Numbered from the stretch's first letter, positions 44,190-55,103 are shown. The stretch: 64,000 bases of DNA from Pseudoxanthomonas helianthi (GCF_017939625.1 NZ_JAGKTC010000001.1:1446718-1510717); one strand, 5' to 3'. Numbers and translations: made by a program. The notes: generated from the letters alone by a model not told the origin.

Positions 44190-46439
44190 TCAGTTCGACA
44201 AATGCTCGATCGCTGCCACCGCGCGGAAGCGATCGGCCAGTCGCTTGAGCAGCGCCAGGCGGTTGCCGCGCACGGCCGGGTCGTCGACGTTGACCATCAC
44301 GCCGTCGAAGAACGCGTCCACCTGCGGGCGCAGCTGGGCGAGGCGGTTCAGCACCTTGACGTAGTCGTGGTGGTGCAGGGCCTCGTCGGTATCGCCGAGC
44401 GCGGCGGCCACGGCTTCGCCGAGCGCGGCTTCGATCGGGTCGGTGAGCAGGTCGTGGTCGATGGCGTCGGGGATGGCGATGTCGGCCTTCTTCAGGATGT
44501 TGCCGATGCGCTTGTTGGCGGCGGCGAGCGCTTCGGCTTCGGGCAATGCGGCGAACTGGCCGATGGCGTCGAGGCGGGTGTCGAAGTCGTACAGCGAGGC
44601 GGGCTTCAGTTCGGCGACGGCGTTGAAATGCGTCGCCGGGACGCCCTTGTCGGCGTAGTAGCCGCGCAGGCGGTCGAGGATGAAGTCGTATATTTCCCCG
44701 GGGACCGCAGGGCCATAGGTCTGGTTAACGCTCTGAAAGCGGTCAACCTTCACACCTTCTTCGGCTGCCTTCTTTCCCGTCGTTAGCTTCTTCTCAAGCT
44801 CGACCCGGCCGATTGCGTCGAATGCGCCCTGATAAGCCACATCTAGCAAGCCATCTTGCCGGATTACGGCGACAACGCTCCGCTGTCCTACTGGAATATC
44901 TTTTGGATCAAGTAAGTTGTGTCTTGTCGAATGCAATAGCTTGAGATCAAACCCGCTTTCGATGATGGTCCGCGCAAGGCCGAGCGCATTGCGCCGCAGC
45001 GCGAACGGGTCCTTGTTGCCTGTCGGCTTCAGGCCCGCCGCAAAGCCGCCCGCGAGCGTGTCGAGGCGTTCGGCAATGGCGAGCACCTTGCCCAGCGGCG
45101 AGAGCGCGATGTCATCACCCGCGAACCTCGGCTGGTAAGCCTCGTCGATCGCCAGCGCAATTTCCTTCGATTCGCCAGCGGCGATGGCGTAGTGGCGACC
45201 CGCGATGCCCTGCAGTTCCGGGAATTCGTTGACCATCCGCGACTGCAGGTCGTTCTTGGCCAGTTCCGCCGCGCGATGCGCCTGCGCCGGATCGACGCCG
45301 ACTTCCCTGGCGATGGTCTCGGCCAATGCCGCCACGCGTTGCACCTTGTCGGCGACGCTGCCCAGCTTGGCCTGGTAAGTCACCGTCTTCAGGCCTTCGC
45401 CCATCGAGGCGAGGCCTTGCTTCAAATCCTCGTCGAAGAAGAACTTGGCGTCGGCGAAGCGCGGGCGGATCACCCGCTCGTAGCCCTTGCGTACCTCGGC
45501 TACGTCCTTCGACTCGATGTTGGCGACACCGATGAAGTGCTCCGTCAACTTGCCGTCGCGCAGCACCGGGAAGAACTTCTGGTTGATCTCCATCGTCTCG
45601 ATCAGCGCTTCTTGCGGCACGGCGAGGAAGTCCGGCTCGAAGCTGCACGGCACCGCGGTCGGCCACTCGGTCAGGCACACCACCTGCTCGAGGTTGTCGT
45701 CGCTGATCCGCGCGTCGCCGCCCGCCTGCTTCGCCGCGGCCTCGACCTCGCGCACGATGCGCGTGCGGCGCTCGTCCGGGTCCGCCAGCACGCGCGCGGC
45801 GCGCAGCGCGTCCAGGTAATCGCCCGGCTGGTTGATCCACACCGGCTTGTTGCTTTCGAAGCGATGGCCGCGGCTCATGCGGTCGGCCTTGGCGCCGAGG
45901 ATTTCGGTGTCGACCACGTTGTTGCCGAACAGCAGCACCAGCCAGTGCACCGGGCGGGCGAAGGCGTGCTCGCGCGCACCCCAGCGCATCGGCTTGGGGA
46001 TCGGCATCGCCGCGATGGCCTCGCGCAGGATTTCCGGCAGCAACTCGGTGGTCCTCGCGCCGGCCTTGACCGAACGATGGACGAAGCGCTCGCCCTTGTT
46101 GTCGGCCAGCTTCTCCAGCTGGGTCCACTCGACGCCGGCCTTGGCCGCGAAGCCCTTCAACGCGGGCGTCGGTTCGCCGTTCGCGTCCAGCGCGATGTTG
46201 AGGTAGGGACCCAGCACTTCCGAAGCTTGCTCCGGTTGCTCGGCGGCGACGCGCGGCAACAACACGGCCAAGCGGCGTGGCGTGTACAGCGGCTTGGCGC
46301 CGTCGTGTTCGCAGGCGATGCCGCGCTTTTCCAGCGCCGCGATCACGCCATCGAACAGCGCCTGCGCCAGTCCCGGCAGCGCCTTGACCGGCAGTTCCTC
46401 GGTACCCAGTTCGATCAGCAGGGGAAGTTGTTGGCTCAT
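44190..46439 (-). CDS. glyS: Glycyl-tRNA synthetase beta subunit, with atypical insert
   Basis: 749 residues; homologues have about 690-700. The N-terminal start [20 protein letters not shown] and the C-terminal anticodon-binding part ([20 protein letters not shown]) are normal. The beta subunit pairs with GlyQ to charge tRNA-Gly. Residues ~497-575 (44715-44950) are an extra segment with rare AT-rich codons (AGA, TTA, CTA, ATT, AAA) unlike the rest of the gene, and explain the extra length. The reading frame is intact. It lies downstream of the GST gene in the glyQ-GST-glyS order. Confidence 0.95.
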   Translation of the reverse strand: MSQQLPLLIELGTEELPVKALPGLAQALFDGVIAALEKRGIACEHDGAKPLYTPRRLAVLLPRVAAEQPEQASEVLGPYLNIALDANGEPTPALKGFAAKAGVEWTQLEKLADNKGERFVHRSVKAGARTTELLPEILREAIAAMPIPKPMRWGAREHAFARPVHWLVLLFGNNVVDTEILGAKADRMSRGHRFESNKPVWINQPGDYLDALRAARVLADPDERRTRIVREVEAAAKQAGGDARISDDNLEQVVCLTEWPTAVPCSFEPDFLAVPQEALIETMEINQKFFPVLRDGKLTEHFIGVANIESKDVAEVRKGYERVIRPRFADAKFFFDEDLKQGLASMGEGLKTVTYQAKLGSVADKVQRVAALAETIAREVGVDPAQAHRAAELAKNDLQSRMVNEFPELQGIAGRHYAIAAGESKEIALAIDEAYQPRFAGDDIALSPLGKVLAIAERLDTLAGGFAAGLKPTGNKDPFALRRNALGLARTIIESGFDLKLLHSTRHNLLDPKDIPVGQRSVVAVIRQDGLLDVAYQGAFDAIGRVELEKKLTTGKKAAEEGVKVDRFQSVNQTYGPAVPGEIYDFILDRLRGYYADKGVPATHFNAVAELKPASLYDFDTRLDAIGQFAALPEAEALAAANKRIGNILKKADIAIPDAIDHDLLTDPIEAALGEAVAAALGDTDEALHHHDYVKVLNRLAQLRPQVDAFFDGVMVNVDDPAVRGNRLALLKRLADRFRAVAAIEHLSN
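44715..44950 (-). other. AT-rich foreign-looking insert in glyS
   Basis: G+C falls to about 42% in 44881-44940 and 55-60% across the adjacent 180 bp, against nearly 70% outside. Codons read CTA TTG CAT TCG ACA AGA, then TTA CTT GAT CCA AAA GAT ATT. The segment replaces or extends the short loop before the [11 protein letters not shown] helix. It stays in frame. No mobile-element ends were recognised. Confidence 0.7.
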
Positions 46440-46630
46440 GTCATCAAACCTTGCTTGCAGTTCCCTTCTCCCTCCGGGAAAAGGTGGCGCGAAGCGCCGG
46501 AAATCGAAGCCGCTTCAGGCGGCGGGGTTCGGCGGAACAGGGCGGGTGAACGTTGCAGGATGTATCGGCATTCGTGCATCGCGTCTGCGCCGTACCCTCA
46601 CCCCAACCCCTCTCCCGAGGAAGAGGGGCT
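46440..46630. repeat. REP-like sequences between glyS and GST
   Basis: CCCTTCTCCCTCCGGGAAAAGG (46463-46484) is followed by TGGCGCGAAGCGCCGGA, as at 44011. A second short hairpin, CCCCTCTCCCGAGGAAGAGGGG, ends at 46627. No gene. Confidence 0.7.
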
Positions 46631-47262
46631 TCAACTCGGATTCGGGGCATCGAAAGGCAGGTAGAAGCGCGCGAACAACGGCAGCGCTTCGTAGCGGGAG
46701 ACGCGCGCCTGCAGCGCCGGGAACGGTGCCAGGTCGAAGGGCACGGCGTCGCGCAGGTAGGTGACCACGCAGGCGAGGGTGATGTCGGCCTGGGTGATCG
46801 CGTCGCCGACCAGCCAGTCGCGACCTTCGCGCGCGGCGCAGGCGGCGTCGAGTTCGGCCAGCGAGGCTTCGGCTTGGCTGCGGCAGCGCTGCAGCCACGG
46901 CGCGTGGTGCTTTTCTGCGGGGCGGAAGATGCGTTCGTAGACCAGCTGGATACCCTTGTCGAGCGCGCCGACGGCCAGCGCGACCAGCTTTTGCGCATCG
47001 CGTCGTTCCTTGCCGGACGCGGGCAGCAGTGCCCGCTGCGGGCCGGCCATCTGGTCGAGGTGGTCGAGGATGATTGCCGACTCGGTCAGCGCTTCGCCGT
47101 CGTCCAGCACCAGCACCGGCACGCGGCCCTGCGGATGGAACTGGCGGATCAGCGCCGCGTCCTTGCCCACCGACCAGTTGCGGTGTTCGAAATCGAAGCC
47201 GAGCTGCGCGGCGCTGATCGCCACGCGGCGCACGTACGGCGAATCGAACATGCCGACCAGGA

Positions 47263-47266
<4 letters not shown>
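46631..47266 (-). CDS. Glutathione S-transferase family protein
   Basis: 211 residues. A thioredoxin-like N-terminal domain ([19 protein letters not shown]; catalytic-type SPY at ~9-11; [20 protein letters not shown] with the cis-Pro and the glutathione-binding ES pair) and an all-helical C-terminal domain ([19 protein letters not shown]). It may conjugate or reduce glutathione disulfides; the substrate is unknown. It starts by ATGA overlap with glyQ and so is translated with the glycyl-tRNA synthetase genes, a placement kept in several Xanthomonas relatives as far as I know. Confidence 0.85.
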
Positions 47267-48210
<944 letters not shown>

Positions 48211-48279
48211 CGCGTGATCGTGCACTGCGGAAAAGCGGGCTAGTATACGGGCGAACCCCTGCCGACCCATGTTTTTCCC

Positions 48280-49032
48280 GTGAATCGCGCCGCCAAGACC
48301 CGCCGCTTCGACAAGCCTTTCCTGATCGTCGAAACCGGTCAGCCGGTGGCCGCGATGAAGCGCTACGGTGGCTTCCCCCACTGGATCCGGGTCGCGGCGG
48401 GACTGGAGCCCGACGAGGCGGTGGTGGTGAACGTCGAAGCCGGCGATCCGCTGCCGCGGCGCGAGGGTTTCGCCGGGGTCATCGTCACCGGTTCGGCGGC
48501 GATGGTCACCGATCGCCACGACTGGAGCGAACGCAGCGCCGAGTGGCTGCGCGACGCCGCCCACGAGGGCATGTCGCTGCTCGGCATCTGCTACGGCCAC
48601 CAGCTGCTGGCCCACGCGCTGGGCGGCGAAGTCGATTACAACCCGGCCGGGCGCGAGTCCGGCACCGTGCACATCGACCTGCATCCGCAGGCCGGCGACG
48701 ATCCGCTGTTCGCCGCCTTGCCCAGCCGTTTCCTCGCCCACGCCACCCACGTGCAGACCGTGGCCAAGCCGCCGCGGGATGCCACCGTGCTGGCGAAATC
48801 CGAACAGGACGCCTGCCACGCCTTCCGCTGGCGGGACCGGGCCTGGGGCGTGCAATTCCACCCGGAGTTCGCCACCCACCACATGCGCGGGTACGTGCAT
48901 GCCCGCGCCGACCACCTGCGCAGCGAGGGCCGCTGCCCGCGCTCGATTTCCCGCGAGGTGACGGCGGCGCCGCAGGCGCGCAAACTATTGCGGCGCTTCG
49001 TGCGCCACGCGCGTGGCCTGCACGCGCGCTGA
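48280..49032 (+). CDS. Class I glutamine amidotransferase
   Basis: 250 residues. The catalytic triad is visible: C104 in [16 protein letters not shown]194 and E196 in GVQFHPEF. The size fits free-standing GMP-synthase-like amidotransferases (YfeJ-like) that use glutamine as nitrogen source for an unidentified acceptor. It starts at GTG 48280. It is divergent from glyQ with 69 bp between, and followed 25 bp later by a membrane protein on the same strand. Confidence 0.88.
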   Translation: MNRAAKTRRFDKPFLIVETGQPVAAMKRYGGFPHWIRVAAGLEPDEAVVVNVEAGDPLPRREGFAGVIVTGSAAMVTDRHDWSERSAEWLRDAAHEGMSLLGICYGHQLLAHALGGEVDYNPAGRESGTVHIDLHPQAGDDPLFAALPSRFLAHATHVQTVAKPPRDATVLAKSEQDACHAFRWRDRAWGVQFHPEFATHHMRGYVHARADHLRSEGRCPRSISREVTAAPQARKLLRRFVRHARGLHAR

Positions 49033-49057
49033 GCCCCCGACCTCCCCCGACATTCCG

Positions 49058-49942
49058 ATGACCCCGATCAACAAGCTGCCGGCCAGTGCCGGCGCGCAAT
49101 GGCTGCTGGACGCATTCGCCCTGCTGCGGCGGGCGCCGTGGGGATTGGGCCGGCTGGGCGTGACCTGGGGGGCGCTGACCCTGCTCGCGCTGGCCGGCGG
49201 CGCACTGCATCCGACCCTCGGCCTGGCATTGCAGCTCGGACTGTCGCTGCTGGGTCCGTTCCTGTTCGCCGGCCTGCTGTGGGCGGTGCGCGAAGTCGAA
49301 GGCGGCCGGCCGGTGCAGCCGGGCGTGCTGTTCCATGAGGTGCGCGGCGAACATGCGCCGGCGTTGCTGGCCACGTTGCTGCCGCAGTTGGCCGTGGGCG
49401 TCGGTCTGGCCCTGCTGTTCCTCGCCCTGGTCGGCACCGACGGCATGCAGCAGATGTTCGATGTCGCCGCGAAGATCCAGGCCGCCCAGGCCGCGGGCCA
49501 GCAGCCCGATCCCGCGTTGGTGCAGAGCTTGCCGGTAGGCCGCGTGCTGTTGTGCCTGCTGCTGGCGTTGGCCGCGGTGCCGGTGGTGGTGTTCCTGATC
49601 TTCGTCGCGGTGCCGCAGGTGGTGTTCTCCGGCAGCCATGGACTGGCGGCCATGCGCACCAGCCTGCGCGCGTGCCTGCACAACCTGCCCGCACTCGTGG
49701 TGTTCCTGCTGTTGCTGTTCGTCACCTTGCTGGCGCTGACCGTCGGCGTGCAGATCGTGGCGATGGTGCTGCAGTTGCTGATCGGCACGGCGACGGCGGT
49801 ATTCGTCGCCAACCTGCTGATGATGGCGGTGCTGATGCCGCTGTTCGCCGGCGTGACCTATTTCGCGTGGAAACAGATGTTCGGCGCGCCCGAGCAGGCC
49901 GTGGCAGCGCCGACGTTGCCGCCGGATCGGATCGAAGTCTGA
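49058..49942 (+). CDS. BPSS1780-like membrane protein
   Basis: 294 residues with six or seven hydrophobic segments. The start MTPINKLPASAGAQWLLDAF, followed by ALLRRAPWGLGRLG, has the AG.GW.W.. pattern of the BPSS1780 family. Family function is unknown. ATG 49058 lies after a CCGA-rich leader; a possible GTG/ATG at 49013 would overlap the amidotransferase. Cotranscription with the amidotransferase is likely from the spacing. Confidence 0.75.
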   Translation: MTPINKLPASAGAQWLLDAFALLRRAPWGLGRLGVTWGALTLLALAGGALHPTLGLALQLGLSLLGPFLFAGLLWAVREVEGGRPVQPGVLFHEVRGEHAPALLATLLPQLAVGVGLALLFLALVGTDGMQQMFDVAAKIQAAQAAGQQPDPALVQSLPVGRVLLCLLLALAAVPVVVFLIFVAVPQVVFSGSHGLAAMRTSLRACLHNLPALVVFLLLLFVTLLALTVGVQIVAMVLQLLIGTATAVFVANLLMMAVLMPLFAGVTYFAWKQMFGAPEQAVAAPTLPPDRIEV

Positions 49943-49945
49943 GGA

Positions 49946-50034
49946 GGGTGGGCCAGGGCCCACCTACGTCGCTGCTGGAGTCTCGCCGTCCCACCGGATC
50001 AAGGCGCAGGAGCGCACCGACGGGCGCTCCTACG
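49946..50034. repeat. Palindromes between membrane protein and tatC
   Basis: GGTGGGCCAGGGCCCACC (about 49948-49965) and AGGAGCGCACCGACGGGCGCTCCT (50009-50032) are inverted repeats of the families seen elsewhere in the window. The space separates convergent genes. Confidence 0.65.
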
Positions 50035-50040
50035 CTGCGT

Positions 50041-50796
50041 TCAAGCTTCCGCTTCCCGCTTCGGCGCCATCCACTTCGACGCCAGGATGCCGGCCTCGTA
50101 CAGCAGGCACATCGGCAGGGCCAGCATCAGCTGCGAGACCACGTCGGGCGGGGTGATCACCGCGGCGAGGATGAACACGCCGACGATGGCGTAGCCACGC
50201 GATTCGGCCAGCTGCTTCGGCGTGACCCAGCCGAGCAGGGTCAGGATCACCAGTGCCACCGGCAGCTCGAAGCTGGCGCCGAAGGCGAGGAAGATCACCA
50301 GCACGAAATCGAGGTATTTGCCGGGGTCCGGCGCGATGGTGACGATGTCCGGGGTGAACGCGGTCAGCGCATGGAAGACCGCCGGCAGCACCAGGAAGTA
50401 GGCGAAGGCGCAGCCGGCGTAGAACAGCGTCACCGCGGAGACCAGCAGCGGCAGCGCCAGCTTCTTTTCACGCTGGTACAGGCCCGGGGCGACGAAGGCC
50501 CAAGCCTGGTACAGCAGCCACGGCGCGGCCAGGAACAGCGCGCCGAAGAAGGCGAGCTTGACTGGGGCGAAGAAGCCCGAGGTCGGGTCGCTGGCGATCA
50601 GTTGTGTGGCCTGGGTCGCAGGCAGCTGCCGCAGCATCGGCAGGGCCAGGTGCGAATACAGCGTCTTGGCGAACGGCAGCAGGGCCAGCAGCGCGACGCC
50701 CACGCCAAGCAGGCCGCGGACCAGCCGCGCGCGCAGTTCGATCAGGTGTTCGATCAGCGTCGCTTCGGCCTCGGGATCGGGCGTGGCGCGGTTCAT
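50041..50796 (-). CDS. tatC: Twin-arginine translocase subunit TatC
   Basis: 251 residues with six membrane segments. N-terminal EAEATLIEHLIELRARLVRG and the loop APDPGKYLDFVLVIFLAFGASFELPV with the conserved F-x-x-E-x-P pattern are typical. TatC recognises twin-Arg signal peptides and recruits TatA. ATG 50796 overlaps the tatB stop (ATGA). Confidence 0.96.
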   Translation of the reverse strand: MNRATPDPEAEATLIEHLIELRARLVRGLLGVGVALLALLPFAKTLYSHLALPMLRQLPATQATQLIASDPTSGFFAPVKLAFFGALFLAAPWLLYQAWAFVAPGLYQREKKLALPLLVSAVTLFYAGCAFAYFLVLPAVFHALTAFTPDIVTIAPDPGKYLDFVLVIFLAFGASFELPVALVILTLLGWVTPKQLAESRGYAIVGVFILAAVITPPDVVSQLMLALPMCLLYEAGILASKWMAPKREAEA

Positions 50797-51245
50797 CGGC
50801 GCTGTTCCGGATTGCCGAACAGGTCGGATTGCGGATGGTCTTCCGCAGGCGTCTCCGGCTCATCCGGCCCGGCCTGCGTTTCGGCGGCGGGCTCGTCGAC
50901 CGGCGGCTCCGGCGCTTCGTCGGACGGGGGCGGTTCCTTCCTGTTCGACAGGTCCTCGTCGATTTCGGCGCGCACCTGCTCGAATTCGTGCTTTACCGCA
51001 TCGCCGCCGGCGCGGATCGACTGCTCGGTTTCGTGCATCGTCTGCCGGGCGGCGTCGAGGTTGCGCTTCAGTTCGTCCGCGGCCAGTTCGCGCTCGAGTT
51101 CATCCTTCACCGAATGCCATTGCGCGCGCGCGCGGCGCACCCACAGGCCGGCGAAGCGCGCCGCCTTGGGCAGGCGCTCGGGACCCAGCACGACCAGTGC
51201 CACCACGGCGATGACCAGCAGTTCGGTGAAGCCGATGTCGAACAT
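50793..51245 (-). CDS. tatB: Sec-independent translocase subunit TatB
   Basis: 150 residues. One N-terminal membrane helix (MFDIGFTELLVIAVVALVVL) is followed by the GPERLP hinge, an amphipathic helix and a long Pro/Glu-rich tail that is variable in the family. It forms the receptor complex with TatC. The gap to tatA is 21 bp. Confidence 0.95.
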   Translation of the reverse strand: MFDIGFTELLVIAVVALVVLGPERLPKAARFAGLWVRRARAQWHSVKDELERELAADELKRNLDAARQTMHETEQSIRAGGDAVKHEFEQVRAEIDEDLSNRKEPPPSDEAPEPPVDEPAAETQAGPDEPETPAEDHPQSDLFGNPEQRR

Positions 51246-51266
51246 GGCGGACCGTTGCCGCCGCGC

Positions 51267-51491
51267 TCAGTGCGCGTCGCGGTCGTGTTCCTTTTCGCGG
51301 GATTGGCTGGAGGCGTTGTCGCGCGACTTGTCGTCGAGCTGGGCCGGCTTGTCGTCGCCCTTCATGCCTTCCTTGAAGCCCCTGACCGCCTCACCGAGGT
51401 CCTTCCCGGCGCCGCGCAGGCGCTTGGTGCCGAAAATCAGCAGCACGACCACCAGCACGATGATCCAATGCCAGATGCTCAAACCGCCCAT
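51267..51491 (-). CDS. tatA: Sec-independent translocase subunit TatA
   Basis: 74 residues. [20 protein letters not shown] is the membrane helix, [20 protein letters not shown] the amphipathic helix, and the acidic/His tail (KEHDRDAH) follows. It forms the pore. I chose ATG 51491, where relatives begin, with GCAGG seven nt upstream; ATG 51506 would add MAGND and lacks a ribosome site. Confidence 0.92.
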   Translation of the reverse strand: MGGLSIWHWIIVLVVVLLIFGTKRLRGAGKDLGEAVRGFKEGMKGDDKPAQLDDKSRDNASSQSREKEHDRDAH

Positions 51492-51590
51492 GTCGTTGCC
51501 TGCCATGAAGTGAGGGAAGACATGCAGGATAACGCAGTGGCGCCTGCGAGGTCAGCGGTGCTCGCTGAATAGCGGCGTGGAGATCGTCCG

Positions 51591-51656
51591 GTGGGAACGG
51601 CTATGGCCGCGATTGGTCCCCAATGAATGACTTATCGCGGCTATAGCCGCTCCCAC
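51591..51656. repeat. CGCGGCTATAGCCGC inverted repeat, copy a
   Basis: Arms GTGGGAACGGCTATGGCCGC (51591-51610, running on to 51613) and CGGCTATAGCCGCTCCCAC (51638-51656, from 51634) face each other. Same family as 56101-56169. Confidence 0.85.
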
Positions 51657-51671
51657 GAAGGCTGCTGCCGA

Positions 51672-52529
51672 TCAGGGCGTGGTCAGCGGCGCGGTGGTGA
51701 CGGCGCTGTCTTCGACCGGCTGGAAACCCTGCGTCTGGGCTTCGGTCGAGGTGTTCGGCGCCGCCTGCGCAGGAGCCGGACTGGCGACCGGTGCGCCGGC
51801 GGTGACTACCGGGCGCGGCGCATTGGCCGGCGCACCGCGCGCGGTGCGAGCCGCTGCGGTGGATTCCTCCAGCTGGTCGCGGAAGGCGACGACGTCGGCC
51901 GAGGGCGCGCCGGCGCGATTCTCGAAGATCGCCCGCGGCGTGGCGTTGGCGCCATAGGCGGCGGTATCGGCCGCGTCGTCGATCTGCAGCGCCGCACCGT
52001 CGAGGGCGACGCCGGCGAACAGGCCGCGGGCGCGCGACCACGACCAGATTTCCGCCTTCAGTTGGCCATCGGTGGCGGCGGCGGCATTGCGGCCGACCGG
52101 ACCGGCGGCCACGCCGGCATCGGCGCCGAGGGTGAACTTGCCGTTGACGATCGAGTCCAGGCTGCGGTCGTTGCGGAACACCAGCACCACGTCGGACGAC
52201 TGCACGCCGGCCTGGAAGCCGATGCTGCCGCCGGTCAACTTGACGAACACCGGCTGCGACCAGGTGCCGTCGGGGTTCTTCACCGACATCAGGCCATGGC
52301 CGCGGCGTCCGCCGATGACCAGCCCGGCCTTGATCGTGTCCGGAATGACCACGATGGCGCGGCCTTCGTCGAGCAGCTTGTCGGGGATGCCGTTCTCGGG
52401 AATCTTCTGGATTTCCTGCAGCACGCGCACGGCGTTGCGGGCGCGGGCGTCTTCCTGTTCTCCGGCCTGGGCCGCAAAGGCGGCGCCGAGCGCGGCCGAC
52501 AGCAGGAGGGTGCGAGGCAGGCGCTTCAT
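51672..52529 (-). CDS. Secreted SYLF (YSC84-like) lipid-binding domain protein
   Basis: 285 residues. Signal peptide (MKRLPRTLLLSAALGAAFAA). A SYLF domain fills residues ~30-210: IPDKLLDEGRAIVVIPDTIK, SVKNPDGTWSQPVFVKLTGG, SIGFQAGVQSSDVVLVF and GADAGVAAGPVGR. A low-complexity Ala/Pro/Thr tail follows. SYLF domains bind phosphoinositides in eukaryotes; bacterial roles at the envelope are unclear. The start MKRLPRTL at 52529 gives a clean signal peptide; the frame is open to 52619. Confidence 0.85.
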   Translation of the reverse strand: MKRLPRTLLLSAALGAAFAAQAGEQEDARARNAVRVLQEIQKIPENGIPDKLLDEGRAIVVIPDTIKAGLVIGGRRGHGLMSVKNPDGTWSQPVFVKLTGGSIGFQAGVQSSDVVLVFRNDRSLDSIVNGKFTLGADAGVAAGPVGRNAAAATDGQLKAEIWSWSRARGLFAGVALDGAALQIDDAADTAAYGANATPRAIFENRAGAPSADVVAFRDQLEESTAAARTARGAPANAPRPVVTAGAPVASPAPAQAAPNTSTEAQTQGFQPVEDSAVTTAPLTTP

Positions 52530-52628
52530 GACAGGCTCCGGATGTGTTTCTGCAAAAAGGCTATGCAAGTGTCTGATAAATGAGTGTGAATGGGTGAATG
52601 GCGGCTGAGTCAAAGCCATGGTGCCCTC

Positions 52629-52701
52629 TGTAGGAGCACCCCTTCAGGGCGCGACCGAAGCAGCGCCGCGGGACACGGTCGCCCCCTGAAGGACGCTCCT
52701 A
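52629..52701. repeat. TGTAGGAGC-type inverted repeat upstream of hemH
   Basis: Arms TGTAGGAGCACCCCTTCAGG and CCCTGAAGGACGCTCCTA face each other (imperfect), with cores GCGCGACC and GGTCGC. It belongs to the same class as 54575-54673. It separates the divergent SYLF and hemH genes. Confidence 0.8.
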
Positions 52702-52730
52702 ACGCAGGCCAGGACCGATGCGGCGTCTGC

Positions 52731-52736
52731 GACAAT
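52731..52736 (+). promoter_or_regulatory. -10-like GACAAT five nt before hemH
   Basis: CTGCGACAAT, then five nt and ATG 52742; identical in sequence and spacing to the region before the 21979 gene. It predicts a transcript starting at or next to the initiation codon. No Shine-Dalgarno sequence is present. Confidence 0.4.
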
Positions 52737-52741
52737 GACGC

Positions 52742-53692
52742 ATGCCCCACGCACCCGATACCGCCTTGCTGGTGGTCAATCTAGGCACGCCCGAGGCACC
52801 CACGCCGGAAGCGGTACGGCGTTACCTGGGCGAATTCCTCGGCGACCCGCGCGTGGTCGCGTTGCCGCGCTGGCTGTGGAAGCCATTGCTGCGCGGCGTG
52901 ATCCTGCCGCGGCGCGGGGCGCAATCGGCGGAGAAGTACGCGCAGGTCTGGCTGCCGGAAGGCTCGCCGCTGGCGGTGTACACGCAGCGGCTGGCCCAAG
53001 CCATGCAGGTGAGGCTGCCGGACTGGCGTGTCATGCATGCGATGCGCTACGGCGAGCCGGCGCTGGCGGACATCCTGCGCGATCTGCGTGGGGCCGGCAT
53101 GCGCCGCGTCGTCGTATTGCCGCTGTATCCGCAGTATTCGACCACCACCACGGCCTCCGTCGCCGACGTGGTCGAACGCGAAGCGCGCGACCTGCCCATC
53201 GCCTTCATCGAGGACTATTCCGACGACGCCGGTTGGGTCGGCGCGATCGCCGCGTCGATCCGCGATTGGCGCGCCGCCAACGGCGCAGGCGAACACCTGC
53301 TGTTCTCGTTCCACGGCCTGCCGCAACGCCTGGCCGACCGCGGCGATCCGTATCCGCGGCGCTGCGAAACCAGTGCGCGGCGCATCGCCGAAGCGCTGGG
53401 GTTGGGCGAGGACCAGTGGACGCTGGCCTACCAGTCGCGCTTCGGCCGCGCGCGCTGGCTGGAGCCGGCCACGCCCGACGTGCTGGCGAACCTGGCCGCA
53501 CGCGGCGTGCGCAAGGTCGACGTGGCCTGCCCGGGCTTCGCCGTCGATTGCCTGGAAACCTTGGAGGAAGTCGCGCTGCGCTATGCCGAGGATTTCGCTG
53601 CGCAAGGCGGCGAACTGCGTTACATCCCCTGCCTCAACGCGGCGGACGCGCACGCCGATGCGCTGGCCGCGCTGGCGCAGGCGCGCGCATGA
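52742..53692 (+). CDS. hemH: Ferrochelatase
   Basis: 316 residues. N-terminal [20 protein letters not shown] and catalytic-face motifs [12 protein letters not shown] (His of SFHGLP) and [14 protein letters not shown] are typical. It inserts ferrous iron into protoporphyrin IX at the membrane to make heme. The ATG at 52742 has no ribosome site (see the -10-like element). It is coupled by ATGA to the next gene. Confidence 0.96.
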   Translation: MPHAPDTALLVVNLGTPEAPTPEAVRRYLGEFLGDPRVVALPRWLWKPLLRGVILPRRGAQSAEKYAQVWLPEGSPLAVYTQRLAQAMQVRLPDWRVMHAMRYGEPALADILRDLRGAGMRRVVVLPLYPQYSTTTTASVADVVEREARDLPIAFIEDYSDDAGWVGAIAASIRDWRAANGAGEHLLFSFHGLPQRLADRGDPYPRRCETSARRIAEALGLGEDQWTLAYQSRFGRARWLEPATPDVLANLAARGVRKVDVACPGFAVDCLETLEEVALRYAEDFAAQGGELRYIPCLNAADAHADALAALAQARA

Positions 53693-54579
53693 GGCTGCGC
53701 GAATTCGCCATCGACGCGGCGCTCGGCCGGCTGACGGGCCTGCGTGGCGGCGTTGAAGGCGGAATGCAGGTCATCGCCCTGCATGGCTGGCTCGACAACG
53801 CCGCCAGCTTCGTGCCGCTGGCCGCGCACCTGCCGGACAGCCTGGATTTCTTCGCCCTCGACCTGCCCGGGCACGGCCGCAGCGCGCATCTCGGTCCGGG
53901 CGCCGAATACACCTCGGCGGTGGCAATCAACGCGGTGCTGGACGCGGCGGATGCGCTGGGTTGGGAGCGCTTCGCCCTGCTCGGTCATTCGATGGGCGCC
54001 GGCATCGCCAGCCTGGCCGCGGTCGCCGCACCCGAACGCGTCACGCGGCTGGTGGCGATCGAGGCGTTGGGCGCGTTGTCGGAAACCGTCGAGCGCACCG
54101 CCGCACGGATGCGCGAAGCCATCGCCGCCGCGCGCGCCTTGCCGGGCAAGAACCTGCGCGTGTTCGCCAACCTCGAGGCGCCGGTGCGCGCACGCATGCA
54201 GGCCAACCAGTTGAGCGAAGCGGCCGCGCGCCTGCTGGTCGAGCGCGGGGTGCGCGAAGCCGAAGGCGGCTTCGTCTGGAGCACCGACCCGCGCCTGACC
54301 CTGCCGACGCTGATGCGCTTGAGCGAAGCGCAGATCGACGAGGTGGTCGACCACATCGCCTGTCCGACGCACGTGGTCTACGCCGATCCGCCGCAGAGCT
54401 ATTTCCCCGAACCCTTGCGCAGCCGTCGGGCGGCGCGCCTGCCGGACGGGGCGTTGTCCGTCATCTCCGGCACCCATCACCTGCACATGGAAGATCCCGC
54501 CGCGGTCGCGGCGGCGATCGGCGGTTTCCTCATGGATGGCCGCCGACTGACGACGATTCACCCTGCCAGCGGATTGTAG
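53689..54579 (+). CDS. Alpha/beta hydrolase coupled to hemH
   Basis: 296 residues. An alpha/beta fold: [14 protein letters not shown] oxyanion region, nucleophile Ser in [11 protein letters not shown], and a late His in [10 protein letters not shown]. It resembles serine esterases of unknown substrate. ATG 53689 overlaps hemH by ATGA. Its TAG stop lies inside a palindromic repeat arm (TGTAGGAGC), suggesting that the repeat replaced the original 3' end. Confidence 0.85.
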   Translation: MRLREFAIDAALGRLTGLRGGVEGGMQVIALHGWLDNAASFVPLAAHLPDSLDFFALDLPGHGRSAHLGPGAEYTSAVAINAVLDAADALGWERFALLGHSMGAGIASLAAVAAPERVTRLVAIEALGALSETVERTAARMREAIAAARALPGKNLRVFANLEAPVRARMQANQLSEAAARLLVERGVREAEGGFVWSTDPRLTLPTLMRLSEAQIDEVVDHIACPTHVVYADPPQSYFPEPLRSRRAARLPDGALSVISGTHHLHMEDPAAVAAAIGGFLMDGRRLTTIHPASGL

Positions 54580-54673
54580 GAGCGCACTTCAGTGCGCGAC
54601 CGGCAAAACGAAGCTGCGTGGAAAATTCCGCAAGCCGCGCACATTCGGTCGCGCACTGAAGTGCGCTCCTACA
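54575..54673. repeat. TGTAGGAGCGC inverted repeat supplying both gene ends
   Basis: Perfect 27-bp arms: TGTAGGAGCGCACTTCAGTG (54575-54594) continuing GCGCGACC to 54601, and the complement at 54647-54673. Both the plus-strand hydrolase (TAG 54577-54579) and the minus-strand lipoprotein (TAG 54671-54669) end inside the arms. Confidence 0.9.
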
Positions 54674-55103
54674 GGCTGCGTTGCGGATCGCGCAGCTGCA
54701 CGGTGACCATGCTGTCGTTGCCTCCGCGGTGCGGCGCGAACGACAGCGATACCTCGCGCCTGCCCTTGCGGTACACCCGCATCGCATTGCCGGTGGCATG
54801 GCGGATCTCGGCCGAAGACTGCCAGCCCTGCGCGGGCATGCGCTGCCCGGCTTCGGCGAACAGCTCCGGCACCGGTTCCGGCGTGGCCAGCGTCGCCACC
54901 AGCAGCGTGCCGAGATCGGACACGCTGTTGACCCGGTACGTTGCGGGCAGGGGGATGTCGGCGGGGAAATCGGCCGGCAACTGCAGGCTGGTCTCGGGTT
55001 GCGAGGGACGTTCCGCCTGCGGCGGCGCGTCGCCGCGACAGCCTGCCGCCGACGTGGCCAGCAGGCACGACAGGATGAAGCAAGCCTTGGATGACAGGCG
55101 CAT
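54669..55103 (-). CDS. Small putative lipoprotein, unknown function
   Basis: 144 residues. Signal region MRLSSKACFILSCLLATS then AAGC, a weak lipobox. The mature part has a short alpha/beta pattern (FPADIPLPATYRVNSVSDLG; MPAQGWQSSAEIRH; VSLSFAPHRGGNDSMVTVQL) with no catalytic motif. I start at ATG 55103; the upstream open frame to 55241 is basic and lacks a signal. Product unknown. Confidence 0.65.
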   Translation of the reverse strand: MRLSSKACFILSCLLATSAAGCRGDAPPQAERPSQPETSLQLPADFPADIPLPATYRVNSVSDLGTLLVATLATPEPVPELFAEAGQRMPAQGWQSSAEIRHATGNAMRVYRKGRREVSLSFAPHRGGNDSMVTVQLRDPQRSL

